In this document: in pieces, positions 1 to 10,647 of the stretch
How positions within the stretch are numbered: position 1 is the stretch's first letter
How the letters are laid out: the number at the start of each line of letters is the position of its first letter
Assembly: GCA_035591015.1 (NCBI GenBank)
Contig: JAXIUW010133336.1
Coordinates: 3,318 to 26,190 of the forward strand
DNA length: 22,873 nucleotides
Direction of reading: 5' to 3'
From: Cephalothrix simula
Taxonomy: Eukaryota; Nemertea; Palaeonemertea; Archinemertea; Cephalotrichidae
Notes under the pieces: model-generated
Told to the model about the DNA's origin: nothing
Database searches by the model: none
What the model saw: the letters and a program-made list of their open reading frames with translations, nothing else
Translations under genes and position numbers: made by a program

Positions 1-788
1 ATGATAACGTTGCATTTCATATTGTACCAAGGAATTAAACGGATCATAATTCTACTCTTCGAAATTATTGACTTTAATGTTCCCGTGTTGTATTAAAATT
101 CTTAATTCAATATTGATGTCTTGGAAGATTAATAATTAAAGGAAATGTTCCAGCAGCCAAATTTCATCTGTTTCATTCATCTGGAAGCCCAATTCTTTTC
201 TTTCAATTAAACCATGAATACATTAGAGTTATAGCAGGAAGCCAAATGATGCCAATTTCTTGTTGTTGTAGAACTCTATAAATTAGTTATTTGTTTGAAT
301 GATGGGAAATCAAATCTGATCAAATCTAAATTTTAGAAGTGGGAGCGCTCGGAACACAAAAATTATTTTCTAATTGCCCCAATTGGAAACATCTAAAACA
401 TCTGTGGGGACAGTACTGGATGATTTTTGGAGCGTGTATTGCACACAAGCAGATCACTGTCTGAACGTCCAACTTCTTTCAGAGCATCATAAACTATCAT
501 TAGAACACCTGAGTGTTCCACTGACGCATCAGTATGTCCCTCAGTTGCGAATTGTTGGGTGCTTAGAACATCTTTTTTTCCAATGGCGTTGCCCTTCATA
601 TTGTGTATTCAGAAAATGTCTATTGTTTGAATTCAGTAACATTGTTTCTTACCTCTGTATTCTCTCTATACTGTCTTAAAAACTCATAATTACAGTCATT
701 TCTAGTGTTATAATTGGGCGTTAGCATAAATTGCTTTGATCAATCGAAGTAATTGCATATAACATCTTTGTTTCATTTCCTTCTCCCT
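1..788. other. AT-rich non-genic stretch, nothing identified
   Basis: No recognisable gene, RNA or mobile element is visible. Overlapping open frames run on both strands around 374-679, but neither has a recognisable motif. Frames of 60-100 codons are expected by chance at this base composition. The stretch ends at the TTAA that flanks the next element. Confidence 0.6.
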
Positions 789-792
789 TTAA

Positions 793-1649
793 CCCTTTGC
801 TGCCCAGGGGGTCATTTTGAACCCACCTACGATTTTTTTGAATAACTTTTTTAGTGTTGAGATATCTCCTCAAAATTTTGGCTTGTTTTAATTGAAGACA
901 AGAGCGCTTTTTGATTCCATAAATGTAGGGGTAAACCCTCTAGGGGCCATGCACTTGTTCCCCAAGAAGGTGTCGATATGGGATTTTTTAAACAAAGAAA
1001 TCGAAATTTAACTTTGATTTTGAGATAGTCGATTCTAAAGATAGCTTTGTGGTTTTTGTGTGAATGAAGCTTGGAAAAGGGTCTTACTACGGAAAAAGAC
1101 CGCAGCATCATATCTTTAACCGTTTTGGAGTAATAAAAGTTTTTTATGACGTCATCCCGAATTCTGGGCGACACGAGCCCAAAACACATAATTTCCCATA
1201 ATTCCTGCAAGAATTAAGATATTTTGATGAAATTTTGGTTTTAGACTTCTCTCTGGCATATACCTTTCCAAAAAATAAAAAACAACTTCCTAGCTCAAAT
1301 TTTAAAAAAATTTTTATTTTTTGCATATTTAGTTTTCTGGGCCCAAAAAATTGAAAAACCCTTTTTTCAATTTTTTCGACGTATATGCCAGTTTGAATAC
1401 TATTCCGCTCAATTTGGTGCTTAACATGGCAAGTAAGGTTGCTTGGATGTTCAAGGAAAAATTCATTGTCCTGCTATAGCCCTTCAGATAGGCTTCAGTT
1501 AGAGATGACGTCATAATCACGTGACCTCTTTGACCTAGGTAGGGTCAAATATCATGCATTCTTAGAAACTACATTTGACCTATAGTTTCCATACCAGAAA
1601 TCTTTAAAATCGGTCCCGGATTTCTGAAGATTTTGAGGGCGGCAGAGGG
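793..1649. mobile_element. piggyBac-type non-autonomous DNA element (MITE-like)
   Basis: The left end reads TTAA (789-792) followed by CCCTTTGCTGCCC. The right end, read on the other strand, begins CCCTCTGCCGCCC and is flanked by CTAA (1650-1653). The ends match as imperfect terminal inverted repeats, with 11 of 13 bases identical. A TTAA target site with ends starting CCCTTTG is typical of the piggyBac superfamily; that part is family knowledge. The 857-bp interior holds only short minus-strand frames (851-1210, 1144-1326, 1329-1520) with no transposase motif, so the element is probably non-autonomous and mobilised in trans. One of the two flanking tetranucleotides has a point change (CTAA for TTAA), which fits an old insertion. 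Two copies of ATGACGTCAT lie inside, at 1146-1155 and 1505-1514. An alternative is another TTAA-targeting family such as Kolobok. Confidence 0.62.
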
Positions 1650-1653
1650 CTAA

Positions 1654-2089
1654 TTATTATATCGGTTTCGGGAGAAGAAGAAAGGTGTGATATGTCTTGC
1701 ACGTTGCCTAAAATGTTTTTCCTTTTTCATGGCTTACTAGAATCCAATTAATGATTATAGCTACAGCAGAGCTCGTTTCGGTGAAGTAATACGATTACGG
1801 ATATATTCAAGTTAGGATTTTGTAATCCAGCTCTTACAAGTGCTCTGCTTTTGGGACTTTTCAGCATATCCTCGGGACATCGGGGGGAAATTTTCACTTT
1901 CCTATTAGTCTATCATTTGAGACGTATTATAGCTTTAGGTATTCAATTTGATATTAGAAGCTGTGAGGTACAAGATATTATAAAAAAGATTCGATAACTC
2001 TGCAAGATGTTCGAAATCTGGCACCAATCAAATAGAATAATTTAAGATATTATTGCAATAATACTCACGAAAAGTACAGATTAGTACAA
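1654..2089. other. Non-genic stretch between two elements
   Basis: No gene or repeat structure is recognised. It carries scattered short AT-rich runs and a small G-rich spot (cggggggaaa, near 1880). Confidence 0.5.
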
Positions 2090-2625
2090 ACTTGGGCTGA
2101 CTTCCCCCAGCTTCCCCTGATTTCGCCCTCTAGATTTTATAAAAATAAATTTGCTTCAAATCGCCTAAAACTCCGTATATAACACTATGTAGTCTGTTCG
2201 AAAATATTTTTTCATTTAAGCAAATATTTTTGGCTACAGAAGCAGGTATAGTCCATCCTCCGTGTACAAATGCATAGCGATTCAAAACTATCCTGATAAA
2301 GTATGTTGCCGGTCGGTCCACACAATGAAACTTTGTCAGCCTTCAGATTATGGTAATAACCTTTGCTTAACAAAAAATTTTGATGCTGAGACCTAGGCGT
2401 CATAATTTTAAAAAACGATTAATTACTCTTCTATTCAATCATGCAGTGATATAGGTTTAATAAACCTAATTATCACAATAGTGTCAATTTATTGCACAAT
2501 TCTATTGAAATCAATGCAATAATATTGTTTCGCGCCTGCTGATCATTAATTAATGACCCGTAAAACGTGGACCTGTGGCAAACGAAGCGAAAAAGTGAGC
2601 GAAATCAGGGGAATTCAGCACAAGT
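2090..2625. mobile_element. Terminal-inverted-repeat element, about 536 bp, class unknown
   Basis: The left end starts acttgggctgacttcccc. The right end, read on the minus strand, starts acttgtgctgaattcccc, and both continue into cctgatttcgc. The left arm carries an extra block of about 10 bases (ttcccccagc) that looks like a small internal duplication. No clear target-site duplication is visible, so the superfamily cannot be named. The interior contains only short minus-strand frames (2130-2403) with no transposase motif. The arrangement fits a degenerate MITE. Confidence 0.5.
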
Positions 2626-3309
2626 TCTTTTTTATGTTGAGGATGAGGGTCCGGTACACTATTAGGCTTCCCCGTACATGGTCCCCGTACATGGACGATG
2701 ACTCATATATTTAAGTAGCCCCCTTTTATTTGGTGATTGTGTAAAAAGTAAGAACGTTATCTATACTTGAAATTCATAACATAGCAAGAAAAATAGTTGT
2801 TTTGGTTGTGTTTAAAATATGATTGTTTAGATAAGTTAGCAAAAGCGCGTAGGTAGGGCGTAGGCCATTTTGTGCCGATTTACTGGGGATTTCGGTAATG
2901 ACGTCATTCAATGGATTGCTACGCGAAATTTTCACCTTGATGATATATTCATATTTTGAGGTTAAAAACTAGAGGAAATTCCGCTTTTAATTGTATTACT
3001 TGAATTTTATTTGCAAGATTTATAAGATTAGTAATTTGATTTTTAAAATCTCTCTGTAAGCTCAGTTTTGCAATTTTAACGTCATAAAAATAAGGAAAAA
3101 CCCTTACACTGGTTCCCTTCCGGTTTCCTGGGACCTAGTTTTGGGTAGCTTTTTCTTGCGGTTCCCCAAAGTCCAATCTATTGCGCATCTTGGTATGCAC
3201 CATATTTTTGCGCAATTGAGACGGGCTTGAAATTAGTTTGAATTTTCATCGTTTTTGCGCATGTGAGAGAAGCGCAGGTATTAGTGTACTGTACCCATGA
3301 CGAAAATGT
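2626..3309. other. Non-genic stretch with a short direct repeat and a GACGTC palindrome
   Basis: No gene is recognised. The sequence tccccgtacatgg occurs twice back to back at 2669-2681 and 2682-2694. The 12-bp palindrome aatgacgtcatt lies at 2897-2908. A slightly GC-richer block around 3106-3175 (gguuccc-like runs on the DNA, ggttccc and ggttcccc) has no assigned identity. Confidence 0.5.
2669..2694. repeat. Perfect 13-bp tandem duplication
   Basis: Two adjacent identical copies of tccccgtacatgg. Each contains gtacatg, a near-palindrome. It is GC-rich compared with its surroundings. Confidence 0.85.
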
Positions 3310-4090
3310 TGTTCTGCATAATCACTAGTTATAGCCTTCTTCTTCAGAACATATTACGAGCGGTGGAGGAGTGAAATTTCCAGTATATTAAGCAATCAAG
3401 TGGCAAGGCTACAATTGATTTTAAATATTAAACTGTACTCTCTGTACTCCTGTTTTTATTGTTGATGATAATCAAAAAGTTATTCTTCGTCATCAGTAGT
3501 TATAAACATCTGCTTCAGGACAAGCCACAAATGGAGGAGGTTGTTTTAAATCAATGACCTAGCTCTGAATAGATGACCCAATCAATCGTAAAGGCTACAC
3601 TTGATTTTAAAATTGTATACTCGTCTGCTTTAAAACCGGTTAAATTTTGAAAAGCATAATTCTTAATGACCCTTAATGTAAAAGAACCTTTTGTTTACAT
3701 GTTCCATGTGCTTCTTAATGCAAATTTATCAAAACCTTAACAATCAGAAGTTATAGCCTTCTGTTTCAGAACATAGTACAGGTTTTGGATGGTGGATTTC
3801 TATAAAATTTCCTATAGATTACGCAGTCAAGTGAAAAGGCTGTTTTTTAAATTGATGATAGTCGAAAAGTTGTTCGTCATCATCAGTAGTGATAGCCTCC
3901 TGCTTCAGGAAATACCACAGGTGGCGTGGTTGGATTTCAATCAACTCTGTGGATTACATAATCAATTGGCATGGCTACAATTGAATTTAACAATTTAAAG
4001 CCGTTCTCTCTGGTTTGAAAACTAGCTATACCTTTTAGAAACATAATTCTTAATGTATAAAAACCTTTTATTCACCTATTCTATGTACAT
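3310..4090. repeat. Dimeric tandem repeat (satellite-like), about 390-420 bp period
   Basis: Two diverged copies of a two-part unit are visible. Part A begins near agttatagccttct at 3327 and recurs at 3749 (offset 422). Part B begins at the agt of catcagtagt at 3498 and recurs at 3898 (offset 400). The anchor cataattcttaatg at 3655 recurs at 4042 (offset 387). Parts A and B also resemble each other: both carry agt-tat-a-c, tctgcttcag and a later ggctacaattga or ggctacacttga block. The arrangement is therefore A-B-A-B, a higher-order repeat. Indels make the period uneven. No coding capacity or terminal inverted repeats are seen. It could be a short satellite array or the internal minisatellite of a larger mobile element whose ends I cannot define. 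Confidence 0.72.
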
Positions 4091-4745
4091 CTTTTTTATA
4101 TGATAATAAGCGTAGTAGAGTGCAGTATGTCCTCCTACATATTATTGTTGTCAAAGTGTCAAATTTTCCTATGGGATTTGAAGCGAAAAAGGTAATTATT
4201 TGAAAAAGATACCGTCAGCTATTGATTCTCTACTTGAGAAGGTGATTATTCCAATCCTCAGATAAAGAAGTAGGGAAAGGTTCTTGTTTATGTAATTTCT
4301 TTTGTATATACCAATTATATACATGTAAATGAAACATTTTAATCAACCAGCTTTCTTCCTATATTCTGGTTTTTCTTTTATTGTTTATTTATTATTGTCA
4401 TCCAATAATTGTGTAGCCAAGACTCGGTGTAGCTATAGCTTTAAGTTTAATGAGTTGACTTCAAGGTGAAAATGTAATGTTCAACTTGTGTCATAAATTA
4501 AATTCTATTTCCCACATTTCGGTGCATAAAGTGAGCCAGTTGTAAAATCCTTTCTGCTACCATATACTTTTGCTTCTCAGACATTTTCAAAACTTTCTTG
4601 TGTGTTATTTGTGTTATTTGAAAGCGGTTGAGTTTAAATAGGAGGTAAAGTTCTTAGACACTGTATTTATTAGCGTTAATTATTATGACATGGTTATAGC
4701 AAAAATACAATAGAAGTAATGGCATTAATATCATACATATATATG
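4091..4745. other. AT-rich stretch next to the LINE 3' end
   Basis: No gene is recognised. The part nearest 4745 lies just beyond the last LINE stop codon on the minus strand and may include LINE 3' untranslated sequence; catatatatgt at about 4735-4745 would be a simple-sequence tail. The 3' boundary is not visible. Confidence 0.45.
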
Positions 4746-5770
4746 TCAAATACATGTAGTATTCACTTGAAAAATACAAAAGGGTTTATCCAGGTTTATC
4801 GAACTTCTAACTTGTGTCACGTTAGGCGTTGGATTTGGAATGATTGGATTAATTTTTGTTTTCTTTTCATTCTTGTGTGTTTTTACTAATTTAGCCAAAC
4901 TTAGTACTACGTTTTGATCAGTTGATTTCATTATACGGGCAAAATCATCTATATTTCTTTCATTATCCTGAATAGGACACCTTTTCTGCAAATCCTGAAA
5001 CTACACAGTCAACCATGACATGATGCTCATCATCTACAATCTACATTGCCATTGTTGCCTAAAGTACTTCTCAGGAGGCAGACGACTCCTTGCTTACCTT
5101 CCGGTTTCAATTTTTAAGTTATGGGCGTTAATACGATACTTTGTAAATGTAAGTGCACTTCGAAGTTCTGGGTCCTTAATTATGCTCAAATAACATTATG
5201 GTTCATAATTATTTTTATAATTATTTTTAAATTTAGCATAGGTTCTTAATTTAGGATCAGATCCATTTTTTTTCTTTGCGTTACACTTATACGCCATTTA
5301 TCAACGTAACGTTCACGAAGCTTTGATCTTATTCTGTTACAATAATCATTTTAACGTTTTTCTCATTAAGCGAGAAGATGAGATGGAGGGATTCTGTTAG
5401 TTTCATAATCCTCACAATGTTATTTTTGACTGCAATCTAACGCTCTCTCTATCAAACATCTTCATACATACTTTTTTGAACACGATAAACAGGTCCCGAA
5501 ATACTGCTACGTAATAATTTGAGTAGAATACCTTTTCTCCAGACGGTATCGAAAGCTTTTTCAAGGTCAATGAAACATATATAGTTTTCCGTTTTTCGCA
5601 TATTTGTCTGTTAAGGTTTTATTTTTAAGGACAAAATATGATCTGATGTTCTAAGAAACCCTATTTGGAATTCGTTTCATTCCTTCATCAAGATGGCTAA
5701 CTATCCTTTCATTGATTATCCTACCGAATGAATACCTTACTAATAATACTGCTCATAGCAATTTACTAAG
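4746..5770 (-). pseudogene. Decayed non-LTR retrotransposon (LINE) ORF2: reverse transcriptase and C-terminal region
   Basis: Read on the minus strand, short pieces appear in the order expected for a LINE ORF2 protein. SIISKVF (5741-5730 and just upstream) and RIINERIVSHLDE (from 5722) are followed by FQIGFLRTSDHILSLK (from about 5670). ICFIDLEKAFDTVW (5580-5539) is reverse-transcriptase motif A with its catalytic Asp. Next come SGPVYRVQKSMYED (ending 5458), SKLRERYVDKW (about 5326-5294), DPKLRTYAKFKNN (about 5260-5220), RINAHNLKIETGR (about 5140-5096) and the zinc-knuckle-like VDDEHHVMVDC (5037-5005). An 81-codon open tail (4991-4746) follows. Several frameshifts and stop codons break the frame, including one in the A-run near 5270. 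Only about 130 bases separate SMYED from SKLRERY, where intact relatives have several hundred, and the YADD motif is absent, so an internal deletion is inferred. The endonuclease domain is not visible. The copy is certainly non-functional; its clade is not assigned. Confidence 0.88.
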
Positions 5771-5815
5771 TTGAAGGAAAATAACATTTCACAAATGGAT
5801 GGAAAAATTGTATGA

Positions 5816-6632
5816 GGTACCATGAAATGTAAAAATTTCGCCCCCTTCGAGATCTCCTGGTGGAGTGATGTCGCAATTTGTACAAAAAAATCGAACTTTT
5901 AGTGGTCGGATGTTAAGGGAACACCCCGAATCGTGCGGGTTAGACCAAAACTAGCTACAATAGTTTGTTTGGCATATCAAGCATACTTAGTGAGACAAAT
6001 ACCAGATTCCTAGGTGCAAAATTTTCACCTCTGGATTAATATATTTCAAAGCTCATATGGGTTCATACCCACTTTTAGTTACAGGATGCTAAGGAAACAC
6101 CCCGAATCGTTCCGGTTAAACCAAAACTAGCTACAATATATTGTTTGGCATATTAAGCATACTAAATGACGTAAATCTGGGGTCCCTAATAATATTAGGT
6201 GACCTGTGGGGGTCAGTCAAAGGTAGACCCACTTTTAGTGGTCGGATGTTAAGGAAACACCCCGAATCGTTCCGGATATCGCGGAAGCGATTTACAGCCG
6301 CACTATATTTTGAGTCGGCGCATTGGTATTTTTTGTAAACAAGTTCGGCAGTCGACCTCAAGGAGCCGCCATGTAAGCTACTGAGAGAGCTGGCGAGAGT
6401 GCATTTGACAACATTTTAGTTAAATACAGTTCCAAATATTTATCCTTTTTTCTGTTATGGTTTTCCAGCGACCTAGAGATCTACAGATCACTCTCAACCA
6501 AGTGGGGCTAACATTTTAAAATGGTGTGTAACTTTTCATGTTCTTTCCAAAAATGTATAGGGTTAAGGGGTTCCGATGCTCTTTCTAGGAGATCTCGACG
6601 GGGGCCGGAATTTTTACATTTCACGTTACACC
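5816..6632. mobile_element. 817-bp terminal-inverted-repeat element with internal tandem units
   Basis: The left arm (5816-5860) and the reverse complement of the right arm (6585-6632) share gaaatgtaaaaatt, a ccccc block and tcgagatctcct, about 39 of 46 positions by eye. Between the arms lie three copies of an internal unit (see the repeat entry). The short frames 6141-6338 (+) and 6131-6361 (-) are products of the repeat unit and show no transposase motif, so this is a non-autonomous DNA element. The outermost bases read ggt at each end, but no convincing target-site duplication could be chosen. It sits about 45 bp from the 5'-most recognisable LINE fragment, so it may have inserted into or beside that LINE. 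Confidence 0.68.
5896..6290. repeat. Three tandem units inside the 817-bp element
   Basis: Units start at cttttagt at 5896, 6072 and 6232, giving spacings of 176 and 160 bp. Units 1 and 2 share aaacaccccgaatcgt-like, accaaaactagctacaata and ttgtttggcata blocks. Unit 3 matches through aaacaccccgaatcgttccgg and then diverges at about 6277. Units 1 and 3 share agtggtcggatgttaagg exactly, while unit 2 has changes there. Confidence 0.82.
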
Positions 6633-9003
6633 AATTTATTTGAATAAATTTATATTTGCTATTCCTGTATAAGATTAAGTATATTATGCTGTGTGATTGT
6701 TTTTATGTTTTCGCTTTATGTCCTATGGTCATCGACTTCTGCATTGCACCATATAGTCATTAAATCGGCCTTTACTCCTTCAATCCCGAGCTTTTGAATT
6801 ATTTTTTTCTTTTGTATGAATTTATTGCCGGGGATTTGTTGTTGTCAGATTAAAGCTAAATGACAACAATGTGTTGGACGGTAATTCAAATAATTCCCTT
6901 TTATGAATTAAAATCGATCATGATAATGGTTTTGTTATGATGTTGACAGATCATGGCATGTACCTATTTCTGTTTTAACCCCAAATCCCTTTGCTGTCTA
7001 TGCTCATTTCGGTACGTTGTTTCAGCTTCACATATTTTGTATCCTCCTCATTATTATCAATTACCACCTTCAATCCTTTGGGATCTTTATTTTCAATATA
7101 TCAGAGCATTGTCAGGATATTTTTGTCATTGTTAATTAATAACTACTAACACTGATGATTATTGACAAGTGATACCAAGTTTGGTTATTTATTGTGATGA
7201 AATAAAGTGTTTTCTTGCAATTTAGTAATACATAAACATTTGTACTTCGTTTTGAAATGAAGAAAAAGAAAGTGATCTTAATAGACCAATAAAAAAGGGA
7301 ACACCGACTAAAAAGAAGATTATAATAAGAATTTCAGTATTGTAGTTTAGGATTGGAGCCCTTATGGAATGAATGGAATGTGTTCTTCTACGAGTTGCTA
7401 CAATTGCAATATATCAATTTCTTAGATATTGCTAACTATTCAGGAATTCACTCCTAATCAATTTTCGTGTCTATTTACTCATAACAGTTCACATGACACT
7501 TTTGGATGTATATATTGTATCTGAATGTCCTCGATCCAACTTACGGTACGATTGGCATAGTAATTATATATTTGTAATTAACAGTAACTGTACCTGTTTT
7601 CCTTTGGATCACCTTACTTAGGACTTTTATATTATCTAGGCAAATACCTTTATTTGTATAGCTATTCCTCCATGCTGCCATTTTTTTCTATATATCTTTC
7701 CTTTCTTATTCAAAGTTTTAAAATGCGACGAGTAAGAGTTCCATTTGTCAAATTAATGTCTTTTCTGTAGACTCTTAAAGAATTTGCTGTTAGTAGCGTT
7801 TGTATGAGGTCAAAATAATATATGTTGTACTGCATATGGATAGTCATTTTTCAAGTTTTCCATCACTTCAACTGAAGTAAAATCCTACAGTTTTTATTGA
7901 AAGGATATAATAGTATAACAAAAGAACAACCACAAATTGTTTGTGATGCTTGATAGCCTTATTATCTGTATTATCATTTTAAAATGTGATTATAGGTAAT
8001 CAACATCTCTTACAATTGATAATCAGAAGAAAATTGATTATATTGATGGATTTCAACGTCAGTGGGGTCTATTGTATCATTATCAGACATGAAAACTGCT
8101 GTAACAATCGATCCCCTGGGATTTTCAGATGATGTTCCATTTATTCTCTTTTTATTCGTTTTTGGTAGAATCGGATTGACAAATAGCTATAAATATTCTT
8201 CACTATCGTAAAAAAAGAATTAGTTTTAGAAAAAGTGTTGAAAATTTACTTATAAGCTTTATCAAGTTGTATCGTTATTTTCTTCCTCATTTACACTAAA
8301 TGTTTTATGGTTCATTTTGACATTAGGTGCATTCCTCACTTATACTTCTTTAATTGAAACATTAGTAGAACATTATTAATCAACATTTTGCCCTTTAAGT
8401 TTTCTTTACCACTCAACCTTTATCAGCAATTTGAAACTCGATAGTGTTTCGTTTCTAAATTCAAATTGTCAGCAAAGAAATTAGATTATATCCTTGGGGA
8501 ATTTATCATCATGTTCTCTGATGACTTCGGTATGGAAAAGCCACATGGTTGTAGTTGTCTTAAATGCATTTATTGATATTCATTTAAGTCTAAATATTGA
8601 CCACTTTGTTTGACTTGAGCGTTAAGGATAGAACGTACATCTGAAGTCCAGCCATGAAATTATAAATTCATTTTTGTTTGTAAATTATTTATAAACAATA
8701 CATAATGGTTAGAAATTTGCTGATGAAATTTTAGATACACTTGCCCAGATTAAAACTAGTGCAATGCTTTTACTCGTCAACTGACATCAAATATCTATTC
8801 TTTGTTTTAGTTTTTCAGTAATAATGGGAGTGAAACTGATTTGTATACAAAGGCAGCAATATAATGTCTTGACTTGTATCGTTTCACAGTTGTTAGTAAC
8901 AGCTTTGTTCACACACACTTTGTCAGTTCAAGAACGACTGCCTTTTTACTAACACTAGGAGAGTGTCTAGAATTAGCTGAGCAGTAGTTTGGCGTTATTG
9001 ACT
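6633..9003. other. 2.4 kb AT-rich stretch, nothing identified
   Basis: No gene, RNA or transposon ends are recognised. A 60-codon frame at 6953-7135 has no motif and is at chance level. A short minus-strand frame near 6830-6720 reads fairly protein-like (GIEGVKADLMTIWCNAEVDD) but is under 40 codons and unidentified. Confidence 0.5.
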
Positions 9004-9028
9004 ATTTCGTAGTCCGCAACTACGAAAT
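9004..9028. repeat. Perfect 10-bp hairpin
   Basis: atttcgtagt and actacgaaat are exact reverse complements separated by ccgca. It is isolated, with no T-run after it and no adjacent gene, so a terminator role is not supported. It may be the core of a small foldback element. Confidence 0.8.
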
Positions 9029-10647
9029 GTAGGTATTCGTGCTATTATTTAAAGCTGTTGTGATGAATGATTTCATGGTCTTTTGCTGTCTTCTTAGGAC
9101 CTCTGATGTCTATCTGTTACATTTAAAACATTGTTTACTTAGCTTTAAAGAAGAAGTGTTCTTACTGGAGCATCCTTGGCCAACGGGTTTAATGTGTAAT
9201 ATCTGAGTATCCAAGCTTAGATCACTCATTCACCGCTGCTTATGAATTGAAGGCTCACAGACATCAAACCTCTTGGAAAAGGACGCTACTGGAGCTCTTG
9301 ATGCATCGGGAAAAGAATGCTTGAATCGCTAAAGTAATTTTTGTAATCCTGATTTTAGTTTCTGTGCTTTTTACCTCATTTTTAATCTGGTCGCATCTTG
9401 GTAGGTAATCCGTAATCAGAATCATTTTATCCTCTATGGAGCATACGCTAAGAAGTATTTGTACATGCCGTTAGCATTTTCGACATTTGATATAATGTTT
9501 TTGATATATAATGTTTTATCCGAGGGTTTTGGTCACTGTGGTAACTAACAAAAATCTCCATTTATCTGAACTCTTTCTTCTATATATCTTTTAGGTAATA
9601 AATACTGGCGATAATTTTTGTTGATGCTGAATGACTATCTACCGAATTACGTTTGCTGATAACTAATAATTCAATTTTCTACGATTCAAGTTACAATAGT
9701 AATATTCCTAAGAGATAAAAAACCTACCTTTGTGCGTCGGAATCATGACGTCATCATTTTGATATGAAGCAGCTTATCATATGGTGTCTTTGCAATGGAT
9801 GTCCAGTTTTATCTTCCGAAATTGGTCTTAAACAAGTTATCTGACCATTCCTTTGGCCAGAATTTTCATCTTTAGCAGTAGGTTTTGTCGATCTGGAATT
9901 CAAACGTTTGTTGATTTAGCTATATTTTTCACTATAGATAGACATGTTTCATATAATATTTATTTGATAGTAGTACCTACATGTACTTCTTAATCTTCAT
10001 GTTTTATTTTGGATTATTCATGTTCGTTATATACTCATTTTATGCTCTCATATACATCCACTCATTTGAAATGTTGTATATTTGACGAAAATGACATCAG
10101 TCCGCTGACGACCTTATGTTATTTTGTATTTCTGGTAGTAGACGTATCTTTTTATTCCATTACATTCTGGGCTTTCAATCTTTCCTAAGAATGGATTTGA
10201 TTTACCCAACATAGTCAATAAGGATTTTTGCTCTGGTTTTTGCAGGTTTTGCGGCAAAAGGACCGAACTCAAACCTTTAGAAACATGCTGTTATTTATTT
10301 ACAATTTTGTAGTTGGTGAATTGTGAATTGTGTTGTAGTGTTTTGGAAAATGGGGCTTGTTTGACAATTAATTGAAGGTTCTAAAAGTAATTAAAATGAT
10401 AAATTTTTTGCTCATCTACCATTTCAACGTTGGGGCTATATACCGCGGAATATTTAACTTATTGAGACGGGGGCCGTACACGAAACAATATATTAGGGAC
10501 AAGGGTCTGAAATTTTGAAGGCTGGTTATAAAAATATCAATCAATGATATTATAAAATTTTAAAAATGGTTTTATCATTGCTGGCTTTTGTGTACCGGGG
10601 GCACCCGTAAGCTGGATACTGCTTTGATTTGTGTGGCGAAGATCAAT
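9029..10647. other. 1.6 kb stretch, mostly featureless
   Basis: No gene is recognised. ATGACGTCAT lies at 9745-9754. Two GC-rich spots occur at about 10449-10490 (gagacgggggccgtacacg) and about 10590-10615 (gtgtaccgggggcacccg). They are partly reverse-complementary (gtacacgaaa against ttttgtgtac) and could be the worn ends of another small element. A minus-strand reading near 9330-9110 has few stops but no recognised motif. Confidence 0.45.

Noticed and set aside
374-679. 101-codon plus-strand frame and an overlapping 68-codon minus-strand frame (393-599)
   Set aside because: Both strands are open over the same bases, no motif is recognised, and the lengths are at chance level for this base composition. 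The minus frame looks slightly more protein-like, but not enough to call.
851-1520. Three minus-strand frames of 60-119 codons
   Set aside because: They lie inside the piggyBac-type element, show no transposase motif and have low-quality composition.
3480-3910. Possible hammerhead ribozyme on the minus strand of the tandem repeat (ctgatga followed by gacgaa)
   Set aside because: A CTGATGA core is present, but stem II and the GAAA and cleavage-site elements do not fit, so there is no support.
8518-8545. CTGATGA followed ten bases later by GAAA, hammerhead-like
   Set aside because: The intervening bases do not form stem II and no matching stem III with a cleavage triplet was found.
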